Assembly: GCA_949282205.1 (NCBI GenBank)
Contig: CASDOS010000050.1
Coordinates: forward strand, 62,001-126,000
Reading direction: 5' to 3'
Source: an uncultured Alphaproteobacteria bacterium
Lineage (GTDB): Bacteria; Pseudomonadota; Alphaproteobacteria; RF32; CAG-239
DNA length: 64,000 nt
Positions within the stretch are counted from its first letter, which is position 1, and every line of letters begins with the position of its first letter. Below, one piece after another: positions 28,636-36,798 of the stretch. A program made the position numbers and the translations under genes. The notes under the pieces are model-generated. The model was not told the DNA's origin and made no database searches. It saw only the letters and a program-made list of their open reading frames with translations.

Positions 28636-29304
28636 ATGGGAAAACTCTGTCATTGTTGCTTGTTGATATTCTTTACTATATGTGTTCCGTTCTCGTCTAT
28701 TGCACAAATTCTTGATGAAGTACCCGTTCAAGAAACAGCTCCCTTTGTTGTCAATAGTGATACGTCTTCAAACGTTGATGATAGCGAAGAACTCTTTAAT
28801 GAAATGTTTAGCGATCACGATATTACCGAACGCGAACCTGATAGAATCGAAAATTTAGACAGCGCTGCGGAAAGTGCTGCAAAAAAGATACAAGAAACCG
28901 ATGCTATCAATAAAATTCAACAAAAACGTCCGCCTCTTGAACCTATTAAAGGTGATTTAAAAATAGGGGTTGTTCCGGGAAGTTTTAGGGTTTTTCAAAC
29001 TTTTTCCGGTAAAACACAATGTACGTTTGACGTTATGTTAAAGTCTGAACTTAATCGTAATATAAAGACCTTGGGAATGCGTTTAATTTATCCGCATAGG
29101 GCTTTTGCTTTTGTCTTCAGAAATGTCGACGCTTACGCCTCTCAGGTGCATACTATTACAACATCAGGAAATATTTGCTACACATTTGGCGGTGTACCGG
29201 ATATGGAAGTCAACCTGTGTCGTATAGTTAATACAATTAATTCGGAATGCGCTAAGCGATTGAAATGGGATAACAATTTGGAAACCCCAACAGCTCAACA
29301 ATAA
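28636..29304 (+). CDS. Secreted protein, unknown (second of a related pair)
   Basis: The product has 222 residues. A signal peptide spans about 1-24. The N-terminal mature part is acidic and likely flexible (residues 30-100). From about 105 a domain with TQCTF, RNIKTLGMRL, NICYTF and NLCRIVNTIN appears, matching the cysteine and hydrophobic pattern of the previous gene. It lies just upstream of a small membrane protein and tolQRA and has its own terminator. The family is unrecognised; the role may be envelope-related by context only. Confidence 0.72.
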   Translation: MGKLCHCCLLIFFTICVPFSSIAQILDEVPVQETAPFVVNSDTSSNVDDSEELFNEMFSDHDITEREPDRIENLDSAAESAAKKIQETDAINKIQQKRPPLEPIKGDLKIGVVPGSFRVFQTFSGKTQCTFDVMLKSELNRNIKTLGMRLIYPHRAFAFVFRNVDAYASQVHTITTSGNICYTFGGVPDMEVNLCRIVNTINSECAKRLKWDNNLETPTAQQ

Positions 29305-29336
29305 CCTTTATACTATATTTTCTATAATTTTTACTT

Positions 29337-29365
29337 AAAGGGGCGATTTTCGCTCCTTTTTTGTT
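29337..29365 (+). terminator. Rho-independent terminator
   Basis: AAGGGGCG (about 29338) pairs with CGCTCCTT (with one G-U) around a short ATTTT loop and is followed by TTTTTG. It ends the secreted-pair unit. Confidence 0.8.
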
Positions 29366-29374
29366 CTAAAAATC

Positions 29375-29403
29375 TTGAAAAACGCCGCAAAATATGGTAC
29401 AAT
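29375..29403 (+). promoter_or_regulatory. Likely sigma-70 promoter
   Basis: A -35 TTGAAA (29375-29380), a 17-base spacer and a -10 TACAAT (29398-29403) predict a start near 29410. It would drive the small membrane-protein gene at 29437. Confidence 0.7.
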
Positions 29404-29436
29404 TTTGTCTAGAAACATTATAATTATTATATATAT

Positions 29437-29760
29437 ATGAAAGAGTCAATTTTTTCGTTCATTTGGGCTGGCATTTGCGCCCTCTTGAGCGTTTGGCTGA
29501 TACTATATGTTGATGCCAAGTTAAATTTTTCTGACGATTATTTCTTTCCGACTATTGTGGATACCATCCACGGTTGGGGATTATCGGTCAGAAAGGTGTT
29601 ATTTTTTTCTTTGTATCTCTTGTACTGGTTGACAGGAATACATAAGCTGTTCGGTAATGGATTATTGTCCCTTATCGGATGGGTAACACTTTTAGTAATT
29701 ATTTGTGTACTGATTGTTGCCGGCTATTGGTTCGTTACTTGGCTGGTGACATTTATCTAA
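29437..29760 (+). CDS. Small three-helix membrane protein, unknown
   Basis: The product has 107 residues. Three hydrophobic segments lie at about 7-25, 52-68 and 80-104, the second and third separated by GNGLLSLIGW. No charged catalytic motif is seen. A good promoter lies just upstream, but no clear ribosome site. It sits between the secreted pair and tolQ, with terminators on both sides, so it seems an independent unit. The function is unknown; I do not recognise a family. Confidence 0.65.
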   Translation: MKESIFSFIWAGICALLSVWLILYVDAKLNFSDDYFFPTIVDTIHGWGLSVRKVLFFSLYLLYWLTGIHKLFGNGLLSLIGWVTLLVIICVLIVAGYWFVTWLVTFI

Positions 29761-29765
29761 AAGAG

Positions 29766-29810
29766 AGAGTTGTTTTTTGGAGTTAATCCTTAAAAACAAC
29801 TCTTTTTTGT
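29766..29810 (+). terminator. Rho-independent terminator before tolQ
   Basis: A perfect 12-base stem, AGAGTTGTTTTT (29766-29777) with AAAAACAACTCT (29792-29803), is followed by TTTTTGTTT. It ends the small membrane-protein unit. Confidence 0.88.
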
Positions 29811-29839
29811 TTGATTAGTTAAATTTTTACAATTATATG
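29811..29839 (+). promoter_or_regulatory. Likely promoter of tolQRA
   Basis: A -35 TTGATT (29811-29816), 17 bases, and a -10 TATATG (29834-29839) lie just after the preceding terminator and about 50 bases before tolQ. Confidence 0.55.
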
Positions 29840-29888
29840 TTAAGGCTAATTTGAATAATTGAAAACTGTCAAGATAACGAGGATTAAA

Positions 29889-30623
29889 ATGGATACACAG
29901 GTTGCTACCGAGGTTGTTAATCAACTCTCTATGTGGGATATGGTTTGGTCTTCCGACTTAATTACCAAGGCGGTTATGATTGGATTGATTGCTGCTTCGG
30001 TTTGGTCGTGGGCTATTATTTTTGAAAAAATCAATACATTACGACAAGTTAAGCGCTTGTCTAAACATTTTGAAGAACGCTTTTGGTCCGGTGGCTCTTT
30101 GGATAAGCTCTACGACTCTATCGGGAATCCGCAAGACCCGATGTCGGCTATGTTCGTTGCCGCAATGAAAGAGTGGCGCAGAACGAATATCATGAAGTCT
30201 AAAACAGACAGAGGCTTGCGCGGCGTTTCTCTTCAACAGCGAATCGAAAAAGCTATGATGGTTTCTATGGATAAAGAATTAGATGATTTGGATAACCATT
30301 TGGGATTTTTGGCTTCTACCGGTTCGGTTGCTCCATTAGTTGGTTTGTTTGGAACGGTTTGGGGGATTATCTCTTGCTTTAACGCCATTGCTGTTACCCA
30401 AAGTAACTCTTTGACTTCTATCGCTCCGGGTATCGCTGAAGCTCTGTTTACCACCGCTTTTGGTTTGATTGCGGCTATTCCTGCTTATATCGCATATAAT
30501 ATGATTACTTCCGATATCGATAGATATGCTAAAAAACTTGAGAATTTCTTGGCGGAATTTTCAAGTATCCTATCTCGCGAAATTGACGACACCACTATTA
30601 AAGCCGAAATGGCCGGAGAATAA
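29889..30623 (+). CDS. tolQ: Tol-Pal motor protein TolQ
   Basis: The product has 244 residues and is an ExbB/MotA-type inner-membrane protein. With TolR it forms the proton-driven motor of the Tol-Pal system for outer-membrane constriction. It has three membrane helices (about 23-43, 140-160, 180-205) and the TolQ-typical stretch LGFLASTGSVAPLVGLFGTVWGI, LTSIAPGIAEALFTTAFGL. The start at 29889 has ACGAGG upstream; the longer frame is rejected. ExbB is the alternative, but the tolR and tolA neighbours settle it. Confidence 0.93.
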   Translation: MDTQVATEVVNQLSMWDMVWSSDLITKAVMIGLIAASVWSWAIIFEKINTLRQVKRLSKHFEERFWSGGSLDKLYDSIGNPQDPMSAMFVAAMKEWRRTNIMKSKTDRGLRGVSLQQRIEKAMMVSMDKELDDLDNHLGFLASTGSVAPLVGLFGTVWGIISCFNAIAVTQSNSLTSIAPGIAEALFTTAFGLIAAIPAYIAYNMITSDIDRYAKKLENFLAEFSSILSREIDDTTIKAEMAGE

Positions 30624-30626
30624 ATC

Positions 30627-31055
30627 ATGGCAATTATTAACGGAAGAATCCAAAAACGCGTTAGCCGTCGTAATGCTGATATCAATATGACGAACCTTAT
30701 GGACGTTATGATGGTGCTTTTAGTGGTGTTTATGGTGGCTGCCCCTTTGATGACTTCGGGTATTCCTCTTGATTTACCTAAAGTCGGCGGCGGGACTCTT
30801 AATGGTAAAGACACTTCTATCAATATCAGTGTTGATAAAGACGGTTTTTATTATATCGGACAAAGCAAAATTGAACCGGACACTATTATTGATAAAATTA
30901 TGGCCATTAAAGGCGAAAATAAAGATGTTACTATCACTATTTCCGGTGATGCGGCTTCTTCTTACGGTAGTGTTATCGGTTTGATGGCTATGCTCAAAGA
31001 TGCCGGTTTTAGTAAAGTAGGCTTAAAAACCGAAGCGCGTCGGGATAAAAAATAG
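30627..31055 (+). CDS. tolR: Tol-Pal motor protein TolR
   Basis: The product has 142 residues. It has one membrane helix near residues 22-42 with the essential proton-path Asp just before it (NLMDVMMVLLVVFMV), then a periplasmic domain beginning GIPLDLPK. It is the partner of TolQ and starts 3 bases after its stop, with the ribosome site inside the tolQ end. Confidence 0.93.
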   Translation: MAIINGRIQKRVSRRNADINMTNLMDVMMVLLVVFMVAAPLMTSGIPLDLPKVGGGTLNGKDTSINISVDKDGFYYIGQSKIEPDTIIDKIMAIKGENKDVTITISGDAASSYGSVIGLMAMLKDAGFSKVGLKTEARRDKK

Positions 31056-31069
31056 AAAGCTGTTTCGTT

Positions 31070-32095
31070 ATGAAAAAAAGTTACGTTTATAAATCGGTTG
31101 CTCTACACATTGCAGTTGTTCTGCTTTGTGTTTTTGACATACCTTTTTTGACACATAAACGTACTTTTGATGAACAACCGCCGATTATTGTTGATTTGGA
31201 AAATATTAAAATTACAGATACGACAAATATCCCTGAAAAGGCAGTTAAAGGTACGGAACGAAAACCCGCAACTCGTAAAGAAAAGCCTGTTGAGGAAAAC
31301 TTTACGCAGAAAAAAAATGAACCTAAAGTTGAGCCTAAACCTGTTGAGCCTAAGCCTGAGCCTGAAATTAAAGCTCCGGAAATCAAGTCCCCGTCTTTAA
31401 TTGAAGAAGCTCCTAAAGAGGAAATAAAACAGGAAGAACCTAGGAAGGAATCTAAAGAGCCACTTAAAGAAAAGAAAAAACCGGCTCCCATTCCTCAGAG
31501 AAAACCGCAAATAAAACCTAAACCAAAGCCAGCACAGCCTAAAAAAGCTAATAACACTAACGACAGCAACACGCCGGCTTCTTCGGCAAAAAACAAGAAA
31601 CCGACCGTGCGTAGTTCGAATCCTTTGCAGAGTTTAATGAACTCCGTTGATGATTTGCAGAAACAAATCGGTGAAGAAGATGCACCGGCACAAATTCCCG
31701 AAGACGAGCCGGTTAATAATCTCGGTATTGAGGGAGGAAACAGCAAAGGTTCTTATTTTAGCGAGTTATCTGTTTCCGGTATTGATTTTGTAAAATCTAA
31801 AATTCAAGAATCTTGGAAAACGATTGCCGGAGGAAAAGATGACCGTAACATTGAGGTTGTTATCAATGTTAAATTAACTAAAGAAGGACTTATTCAATCT
31901 GTTGATATTGAAGATATGTCAAGATATCGTTCTGATACATATTTTCAGGCTTTGGCAGACAGTGCTGAGCGTGCAATTTACATCGCGCAAGAAGTTCATG
32001 GCGTGTTTAAAGTTTTATCCGCACAAAATGGTTCAAGCTATAATGATTGGAAAGAAATACGCTTTACGTTTACCCCTCTGGGTTTAACAAAATAA
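31070..32095 (+). CDS. tolA: TolA-like periplasm-spanning protein
   Basis: The product has 341 residues. It has one N-terminal membrane helix (about 8-26), a Pro/Lys/Glu-rich repeat region (about 60-170, many KPxPxxKP units) and a C-terminal TonB/TolA-type domain (about 230-341) in which SKIQESWKTIAGG and VVINVKLTKEGLIQSVDIEDMS correspond to the family core. It transmits TolQR force to the outer membrane. No tolB or pal follows; the next gene is convergent. Confidence 0.88.
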   Translation: MKKSYVYKSVALHIAVVLLCVFDIPFLTHKRTFDEQPPIIVDLENIKITDTTNIPEKAVKGTERKPATRKEKPVEENFTQKKNEPKVEPKPVEPKPEPEIKAPEIKSPSLIEEAPKEEIKQEEPRKESKEPLKEKKKPAPIPQRKPQIKPKPKPAQPKKANNTNDSNTPASSAKNKKPTVRSSNPLQSLMNSVDDLQKQIGEEDAPAQIPEDEPVNNLGIEGGNSKGSYFSELSVSGIDFVKSKIQESWKTIAGGKDDRNIEVVINVKLTKEGLIQSVDIEDMSRYRSDTYFQALADSAERAIYIAQEVHGVFKVLSAQNGSSYNDWKEIRFTFTPLGLTK

Positions 32096-32107
32096 TTGCT
32101 CTGATTT

Positions 32108-32719
32108 TTAAATGTTCAGGCGATAGCCATTGTTTTCCGTTAAAATTAGCTGACTTCCACCTTCTTGCTCAACTTTTTGGCGTAGACGATATATATGCGT
32201 TTCAATGGTATGGGTTGTTACATCTGCGCAGTATCCCCAAACATTTTCGAGTAAATCATCTTTATTCACACATTGTGGCGCGTTTTGATATAAATATTTC
32301 AAAATTATTACTTCTTTTTCCGTCAGCTTTATAATTTTTCCATCAGTCTGAATTTCTATTTCTTTTTTGGCTGGATAAAGATGGTATTCCTTAAAACTTA
32401 TACATTCCTTACGCCGAATTTTAGGCAAAAGCGTTCCCTCATAAAAACTATGCAAAAATTTTTCTAAACGAAACGGCTTTTTTATAACCATATCCGAACT
32501 GTCAAAAACATCCATATGTGATGAAAAAAGAATAATCGGAGTTTCTTTGTTTTGCTCTCTGATGGAATTTATTATTTCCTTATCTTCATCCACCAGTATT
32601 ATTTCTGCTTCTTTATCCTCTATTTCGGTTATTTCTATTTCCGGCTCCACCAGTTTTATTTGCCCGCTCAAATCTTCCTGAAACGCTTTGTTTTTTGAAT
32701 AAATGCTTATTTTTTTCAT
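32108..32719 (-). CDS. OmpR-type DNA-binding regulator with degenerate receiver
   Basis: The product has 203 residues. A winged-helix domain of the OmpR/PhoB type covers about 110-203 (KLTEKEVIILKYLYQNAPQCVNKDDLLENVWGY, THTIETHIYRLRQKVE, ENNGYRL). The N-terminal 100 residues are short for a receiver; the acidic pair near the start is missing, though a D in ILVDED and a KKP box resemble the phosphorylation site and the conserved lysine. It may be unphosphorylated. The gene start overlaps the porin stop by 4 bases, so the porin gene leads the operon. No sensor kinase is in view. Confidence 0.85.
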   Translation of the reverse strand: MKKISIYSKNKAFQEDLSGQIKLVEPEIEITEIEDKEAEIILVDEDKEIINSIREQNKETPIILFSSHMDVFDSSDMVIKKPFRLEKFLHSFYEGTLLPKIRRKECISFKEYHLYPAKKEIEIQTDGKIIKLTEKEVIILKYLYQNAPQCVNKDDLLENVWGYCADVTTHTIETHIYRLRQKVEQEGGSQLILTENNGYRLNI

Positions 32720-33819
32720 ATCGCTATCTCCAAACCCAAAATAAAGGCATACCCTTTGCTGTTGTTTTTTATCTCTTTATCCGAGCCCTCTGCTTTTAAG
32801 TGTGCTGCTGTTAATGATAGGGTGATGTATTTGTTGTATTGATAGCTGTTTGAAAAACTGATGATTTTATCTTTGTTATCTGTTTTTTTAGCCTCTGATA
32901 CAAAATATGAAATACCGGTCGTGAAAGGTCCGATTTCATAACTAAGACCGATATTATATGCATCTCCTTCTCGATACGAATCATATAAATTTTCTTTATC
33001 TAGTCCATATTGTTTTGTATCCGCTTCCGTGCGACGATAAGAGCCTCCTAATGTCCAACCTTTGCGGTAAATGCTCATTCCGGCAGAATATTCCGTATCG
33101 TTATCCTTAAAATCCGCATATCCCAATGAGGTTTCAACCTCATATCCGAATATATCCCATACTCCATACGCTCCAAAAATATAGCCTTCATCGTCTTTAT
33201 ACGGCGCATCTTTGGCAACAAGACCTGTTTGACTATATGTTTTTGGAACGTATGTTACTCCTAATTTTATTCCTTGCCATGATGGAGTTACATAACTGAT
33301 TTTTGGCGATACTCCGTCTGTGTTTATATATGTCGAATTTAGTGTTTTATACTGTGCGTCATGTCCTTTTTTGTACCAATTCGGGTTGGTGATAAAATTA
33401 ACTAAGTCCGTATTGTTGGTGCGATAATAACCAATATTCGGAGCTCCCACCGCAAATTCGTATGCAACGTTATTTTTTTGACCGACTGATATTTCTCCAT
33501 ATGGGGTTTCCGTTAATAAATAAACTTCCTCTCCCCATACTCCTTGATTATAGTTCTCAACTTCTTTTGCCGTGTCTGCCATTAAATAACCAACAAGAGA
33601 AGTAGCGTACTCCTCGTTAAATTCGTATGTTACTCGTCCGTAAAAATTAAACGATGAATTTATGTTGTTCTGTTTATACAGCTTATTATATGGCTTTGCA
33701 TAATCCGTATATCCGTAAAAATTATTTAAAGACAAAGAATAATCTGTTTCTAACCCTCCGGCATTTGCGACTATCGGACTTAAAAAAATACTTACTATAA
33801 ATAATGGGGAAATTTTCAT
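32716..33819 (-). CDS. Gram-negative porin
   Basis: The product has 367 residues. A signal peptide ends ANA-GGLE. The mature part has alternating beta-strands with a periodic pattern (YGRVTYEFNEEYATSLVGYL, GEISVGQKNNVAYEFAVG, GIKLGVTYVPKTYS, GWTLGGSYRRTEADT, FTTGISYFVSEAK), and it ends in an aromatic-hydrophobic barrel strand (FILGLEIAI). It is a 16-stranded-porin-like protein that allows passage of small hydrophilic solutes. An AGGAAAAAA site precedes the ATG. It is coupled to the downstream regulator. Confidence 0.88.
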   Translation of the reverse strand: MKISPLFIVSIFLSPIVANAGGLETDYSLSLNNFYGYTDYAKPYNKLYKQNNINSSFNFYGRVTYEFNEEYATSLVGYLMADTAKEVENYNQGVWGEEVYLLTETPYGEISVGQKNNVAYEFAVGAPNIGYYRTNNTDLVNFITNPNWYKKGHDAQYKTLNSTYINTDGVSPKISYVTPSWQGIKLGVTYVPKTYSQTGLVAKDAPYKDDEGYIFGAYGVWDIFGYEVETSLGYADFKDNDTEYSAGMSIYRKGWTLGGSYRRTEADTKQYGLDKENLYDSYREGDAYNIGLSYEIGPFTTGISYFVSEAKKTDNKDKIISFSNSYQYNKYITLSLTAAHLKAEGSDKEIKNNSKGYAFILGLEIAI

Positions 33820-33991
33820 ATGTTTTTTCCTGGAAATATTTTCTCTCGGTGCTAAATATAAAACTATCTTTTTGTCTTCACAAGACTAATATTGTTTATA
33901 ACCTAAAAAATTCTGGATAAATATAATGCTTTTTGCTTTAACTTGACTTATATGTTAAGTAGAATGCAATAAAAATATATGGAGTAAAATA

Positions 33992-35521
33992 ATGCAAAAA
34001 CCTGTTATGCTTTTAATTTTGGATGGGTGGGGATACCGTGAACATACTACAAATGATAATGCTATTGAACAAGGACATACGCCTAATTGGCATTCCTTAT
34101 TAAAATCTTGCCCTCATTGCTTTATCGAAACTTCCGGTTATGATGTCGGTCTTCCTGATGGCCAAATGGGAAACTCCGAAGTAGGACATACAAATTTAGG
34201 TGCCGGACGTGTTGTCATGCAGGATTTGCCCAAAATTGATTTAGCTATTAAAGACGGTTCTCTTGAAAAGAATCCAACTCTTGTTGAAATGATTAACAAA
34301 TTAAAAGAAACCAAAGGTGTTTGTCATTTGATGGGATTGATGTCGCCCGGTGGTGTTCACTCTCACCAGAAACACATCGAAGCCATATGCGAAATATTGC
34401 ATAAAAATAATATTCCAGTTCAGGTTCATGCTTTTTTAGACGGAAGAGATACACCTCCTCAGTCTGCTAAAGACTTTTTAGCTGATTTTGAGCAAAATAT
34501 TAAAAACTTAAACGATGTTAAAGTGGCTACCATATCCGGTCGTTTTTATGCTATGGATCGTGATAAACGTTGGGATAGAGTTGAAAAAGCCTATAATAAT
34601 ATTGTTTTAGCCGATGGTCAACGCTTTGCTTCATCTCAAGAGGCTATAGTTGCTTCTTACAATAATGGCGTAACCGATGAATTTGTCGTTCCGGCTGTTA
34701 TTGGTGATTACCAAGGTGCTAAAGACGGTGACGCTGTTTTGATGATTAACTTTAGAGCGGATAGAGCCAGAGAAATTTTATATGCGCTCGGTGATAAAGA
34801 ATTTTCCGGTTTCGAAAGAAAGAAAATAATCAATTTTGTTGAACTTGTCGGTATGGTTGAATATTCCGTCGATCATAATCGTTTTATGAAAACAATCTTT
34901 GCTCCAGAAACCTTGAAAAATATCTTTGGAGAAGTTATTGCCAATCATGGTCTTACACAATTGCGAATCGCTGAAACGGAAAAATATGCTCATGTTACGT
35001 TCTTCTTTAATGGTGGCGAAGAAAAGGAATTTAATGGTGAAGACCGAATCCTTATAAATAGCCCTAAAGTTGCTACTTATGACTTGAAACCGGAAATGAG
35101 TGTTTATGAAGTTACAGAGGCTCTTACTGATGCTATTGAAAAGAAAAAATATGATGTCATTATTTGTAACTTTGCCAACGGTGATATGGTTGGTCATACC
35201 GGTATTATGGAGGCTGCTCTTAAAGCTGTCGCCGCTGTTGATGATTGCTTGGGTAAAGTTATGAAGGCTATTAAAGATGTTAATGGCGTACTCTTTGTTA
35301 CAGCTGATCACGGTAATGTGGAGAAAATGGTTGATGAAAAAACAGGCGAACCTTATACCGCTCATACTGTCGGAAAAGTTCAGGCTGTTTTATACAACGC
35401 AGAACCTCCTGTTAAAGGTTTAAATAATGGCAGATTGGCAGATGTATCTCCTACACTTCTGGATTTGATGGGAATCGAACAACCGCAGGAAATGACCGGA
35501 AAATCTTTGATTATTAAATAA
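33992..35521 (+). CDS. gpmI: 2,3-bisphosphoglycerate-independent phosphoglycerate mutase
   Basis: The product has 509 residues and interconverts 2- and 3-phosphoglycerate with manganese. The phosphatase-type metal site (LILDGWGYR), the catalytic Ser in GQMGNSEVGH and the C-terminal metal ligands (NFANGDMVGHTG, VTADHGN) are present; FLDGRDTPP is also seen. Length is typical. It is the first gene of a likely four-gene operon (gpmI, an EnvC-like gene, ctpA, rppH), a set conserved in alphaproteobacteria. An obvious -10/-35 pair was not found upstream. Confidence 0.97.
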   Translation: MQKPVMLLILDGWGYREHTTNDNAIEQGHTPNWHSLLKSCPHCFIETSGYDVGLPDGQMGNSEVGHTNLGAGRVVMQDLPKIDLAIKDGSLEKNPTLVEMINKLKETKGVCHLMGLMSPGGVHSHQKHIEAICEILHKNNIPVQVHAFLDGRDTPPQSAKDFLADFEQNIKNLNDVKVATISGRFYAMDRDKRWDRVEKAYNNIVLADGQRFASSQEAIVASYNNGVTDEFVVPAVIGDYQGAKDGDAVLMINFRADRAREILYALGDKEFSGFERKKIINFVELVGMVEYSVDHNRFMKTIFAPETLKNIFGEVIANHGLTQLRIAETEKYAHVTFFFNGGEEKEFNGEDRILINSPKVATYDLKPEMSVYEVTEALTDAIEKKKYDVIICNFANGDMVGHTGIMEAALKAVAAVDDCLGKVMKAIKDVNGVLFVTADHGNVEKMVDEKTGEPYTAHTVGKVQAVLYNAEPPVKGLNNGRLADVSPTLLDLMGIEQPQEMTGKSLIIK

Positions 35522-35529
35522 GGATTTAT

Positions 35530-36777
35530 ATGAAACGGATATGTGTCTTTAGTGTGGTTTTATTTCTCTTGGGAGTAACTTGCTTTAATTGCAATTTAAG
35601 CCACGCTGAAGATGTATCCGAAACAGATGTTAAAAAAATTGAGGCAGAGGCTAGAAAGAAAAGCATAGAATCCAGACAATTGCAGGCAAAAGCTCTGCAA
35701 CTTAATCTTGAACTCTCTAAAATTGATAAAAATGTTATTAGCCTTGCTCGGGAAATTCAAAATAACGAAGATAAAATTTCTGAACTTGAAAATAAACTTG
35801 CCGCATTAAAAGAGGATTTAACACTTAAAGAGGATGCTTTTGCTAAAGAAAATCAATCTTTGGTTCAGACTTTAGCTTCTTTGCAAAATATGTCTTTAAA
35901 CCCGTCTGAGGCGGTTATTTTACAACCCTTTTCTCCTGTTGATGTTATTCGAAGCGCAATCTTACTTAGAGAAACCGTGCCTTTCTTAAATGATAAATCA
36001 TCAAAACTTAAAACAGATTTAGATGCTATTTATACTCAAAAAAAACAAGTCGAAAATACTGTTAATGAAACTAAAAATAGTCAGCAAAAATTAGAAAAAC
36101 AACAAAAAGAAATGCGCTCGCTTATGCAAAAAAAAGCTGGTATGCGAAAAGTTTTGGAAACCCGCGGTGCTGAAACTCAAAAAGAAGCGGAAGAACTTGC
36201 TTCTAAAGCAAAAGATTTGCGGGATTTATTGCTTAAACTTGAAAAACAAAAAGAACTTGCTCGTAAAAAACAGGAAGAAGCCGAACGTTTGGCCGCGCTG
36301 AAAAGACAAGAAGAAATGAAAAAATTAAATGCTCAGCAACGTACTATTTCTCAAAAAGAACACGCTTCAATTAAACAAAAAGTTAAAGGCGGACGTTTTG
36401 CTCGGGCTAAGGGCTCTCTTTCTCGTCCTGTGCGAGGAAATGTTATTACCGAATATGGACAACCGCTTTCTAAAGGTGTTACATCTAAGGGGATTGTCTA
36501 TAAAACACGTCCAAATGCGCAAGTTATTGCTCTTTATGATGGTACCGTTATTTTTTCCGGTCCTTTTAAAGGATATGGTAATATTATTATTGTAGAACAT
36601 GGTGATGGATATTTGTCTCTTCTTGCTGGATTAGGGGTTATTGATTGCGAATTGGGACAGATGCTTCTGGCTGGTGAACCTGTCGGAACAATGCCCGATT
36701 CATCTAATGCTAAACTCTATGTCGAAATAAGAAAAGATAGACATCCCATTAATCCAACTCCTTGGATTGCTAGCTAA
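35530..36777 (+). CDS. EnvC-like murein hydrolase activator (M23/LytM-fold)
   Basis: The product has 415 residues. A signal peptide (about 1-26), a long coiled coil (about 30-120 and 170-290) and a C-terminal LytM-like domain (about 300-415). The metallopeptidase motifs HxxxD and HxH are missing: the sequence reads GIVYKTRPNAQ and AKLYVEIRKDRHPI instead, so the domain is probably inactive and serves to activate an amidase at the septum, as EnvC does. The role in the N-terminal half agrees (coiled coil for FtsEX/amidase contact). It lies between gpmI and ctpA. Confidence 0.9.
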   Translation: MKRICVFSVVLFLLGVTCFNCNLSHAEDVSETDVKKIEAEARKKSIESRQLQAKALQLNLELSKIDKNVISLAREIQNNEDKISELENKLAALKEDLTLKEDAFAKENQSLVQTLASLQNMSLNPSEAVILQPFSPVDVIRSAILLRETVPFLNDKSSKLKTDLDAIYTQKKQVENTVNETKNSQQKLEKQQKEMRSLMQKKAGMRKVLETRGAETQKEAEELASKAKDLRDLLLKLEKQKELARKKQEEAERLAALKRQEEMKKLNAQQRTISQKEHASIKQKVKGGRFARAKGSLSRPVRGNVITEYGQPLSKGVTSKGIVYKTRPNAQVIALYDGTVIFSGPFKGYGNIIIVEHGDGYLSLLAGLGVIDCELGQMLLAGEPVGTMPDSSNAKLYVEIRKDRHPINPTPWIAS

Positions 36778-36798
36778 CTTTATTTGATAGGAATGGTT

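Noticed and set aside
31605..31640. TTCGAATCC similar to the T-loop of tRNA
   Set aside because: It lies inside tolA; no acceptor or anticodon stem can be formed around it.
34778..35365. Long open frame (195 codons) on the minus strand inside gpmI
   Set aside because: It mirrors the strongly conserved gpmI frame; composition is that of a shadow frame, with no ribosome site or family signature.
35530..36777. Loss of LytM metal ligands in the EnvC-like protein as a novelty
   Set aside because: Known for EnvC-type amidase activators, so it is expected.
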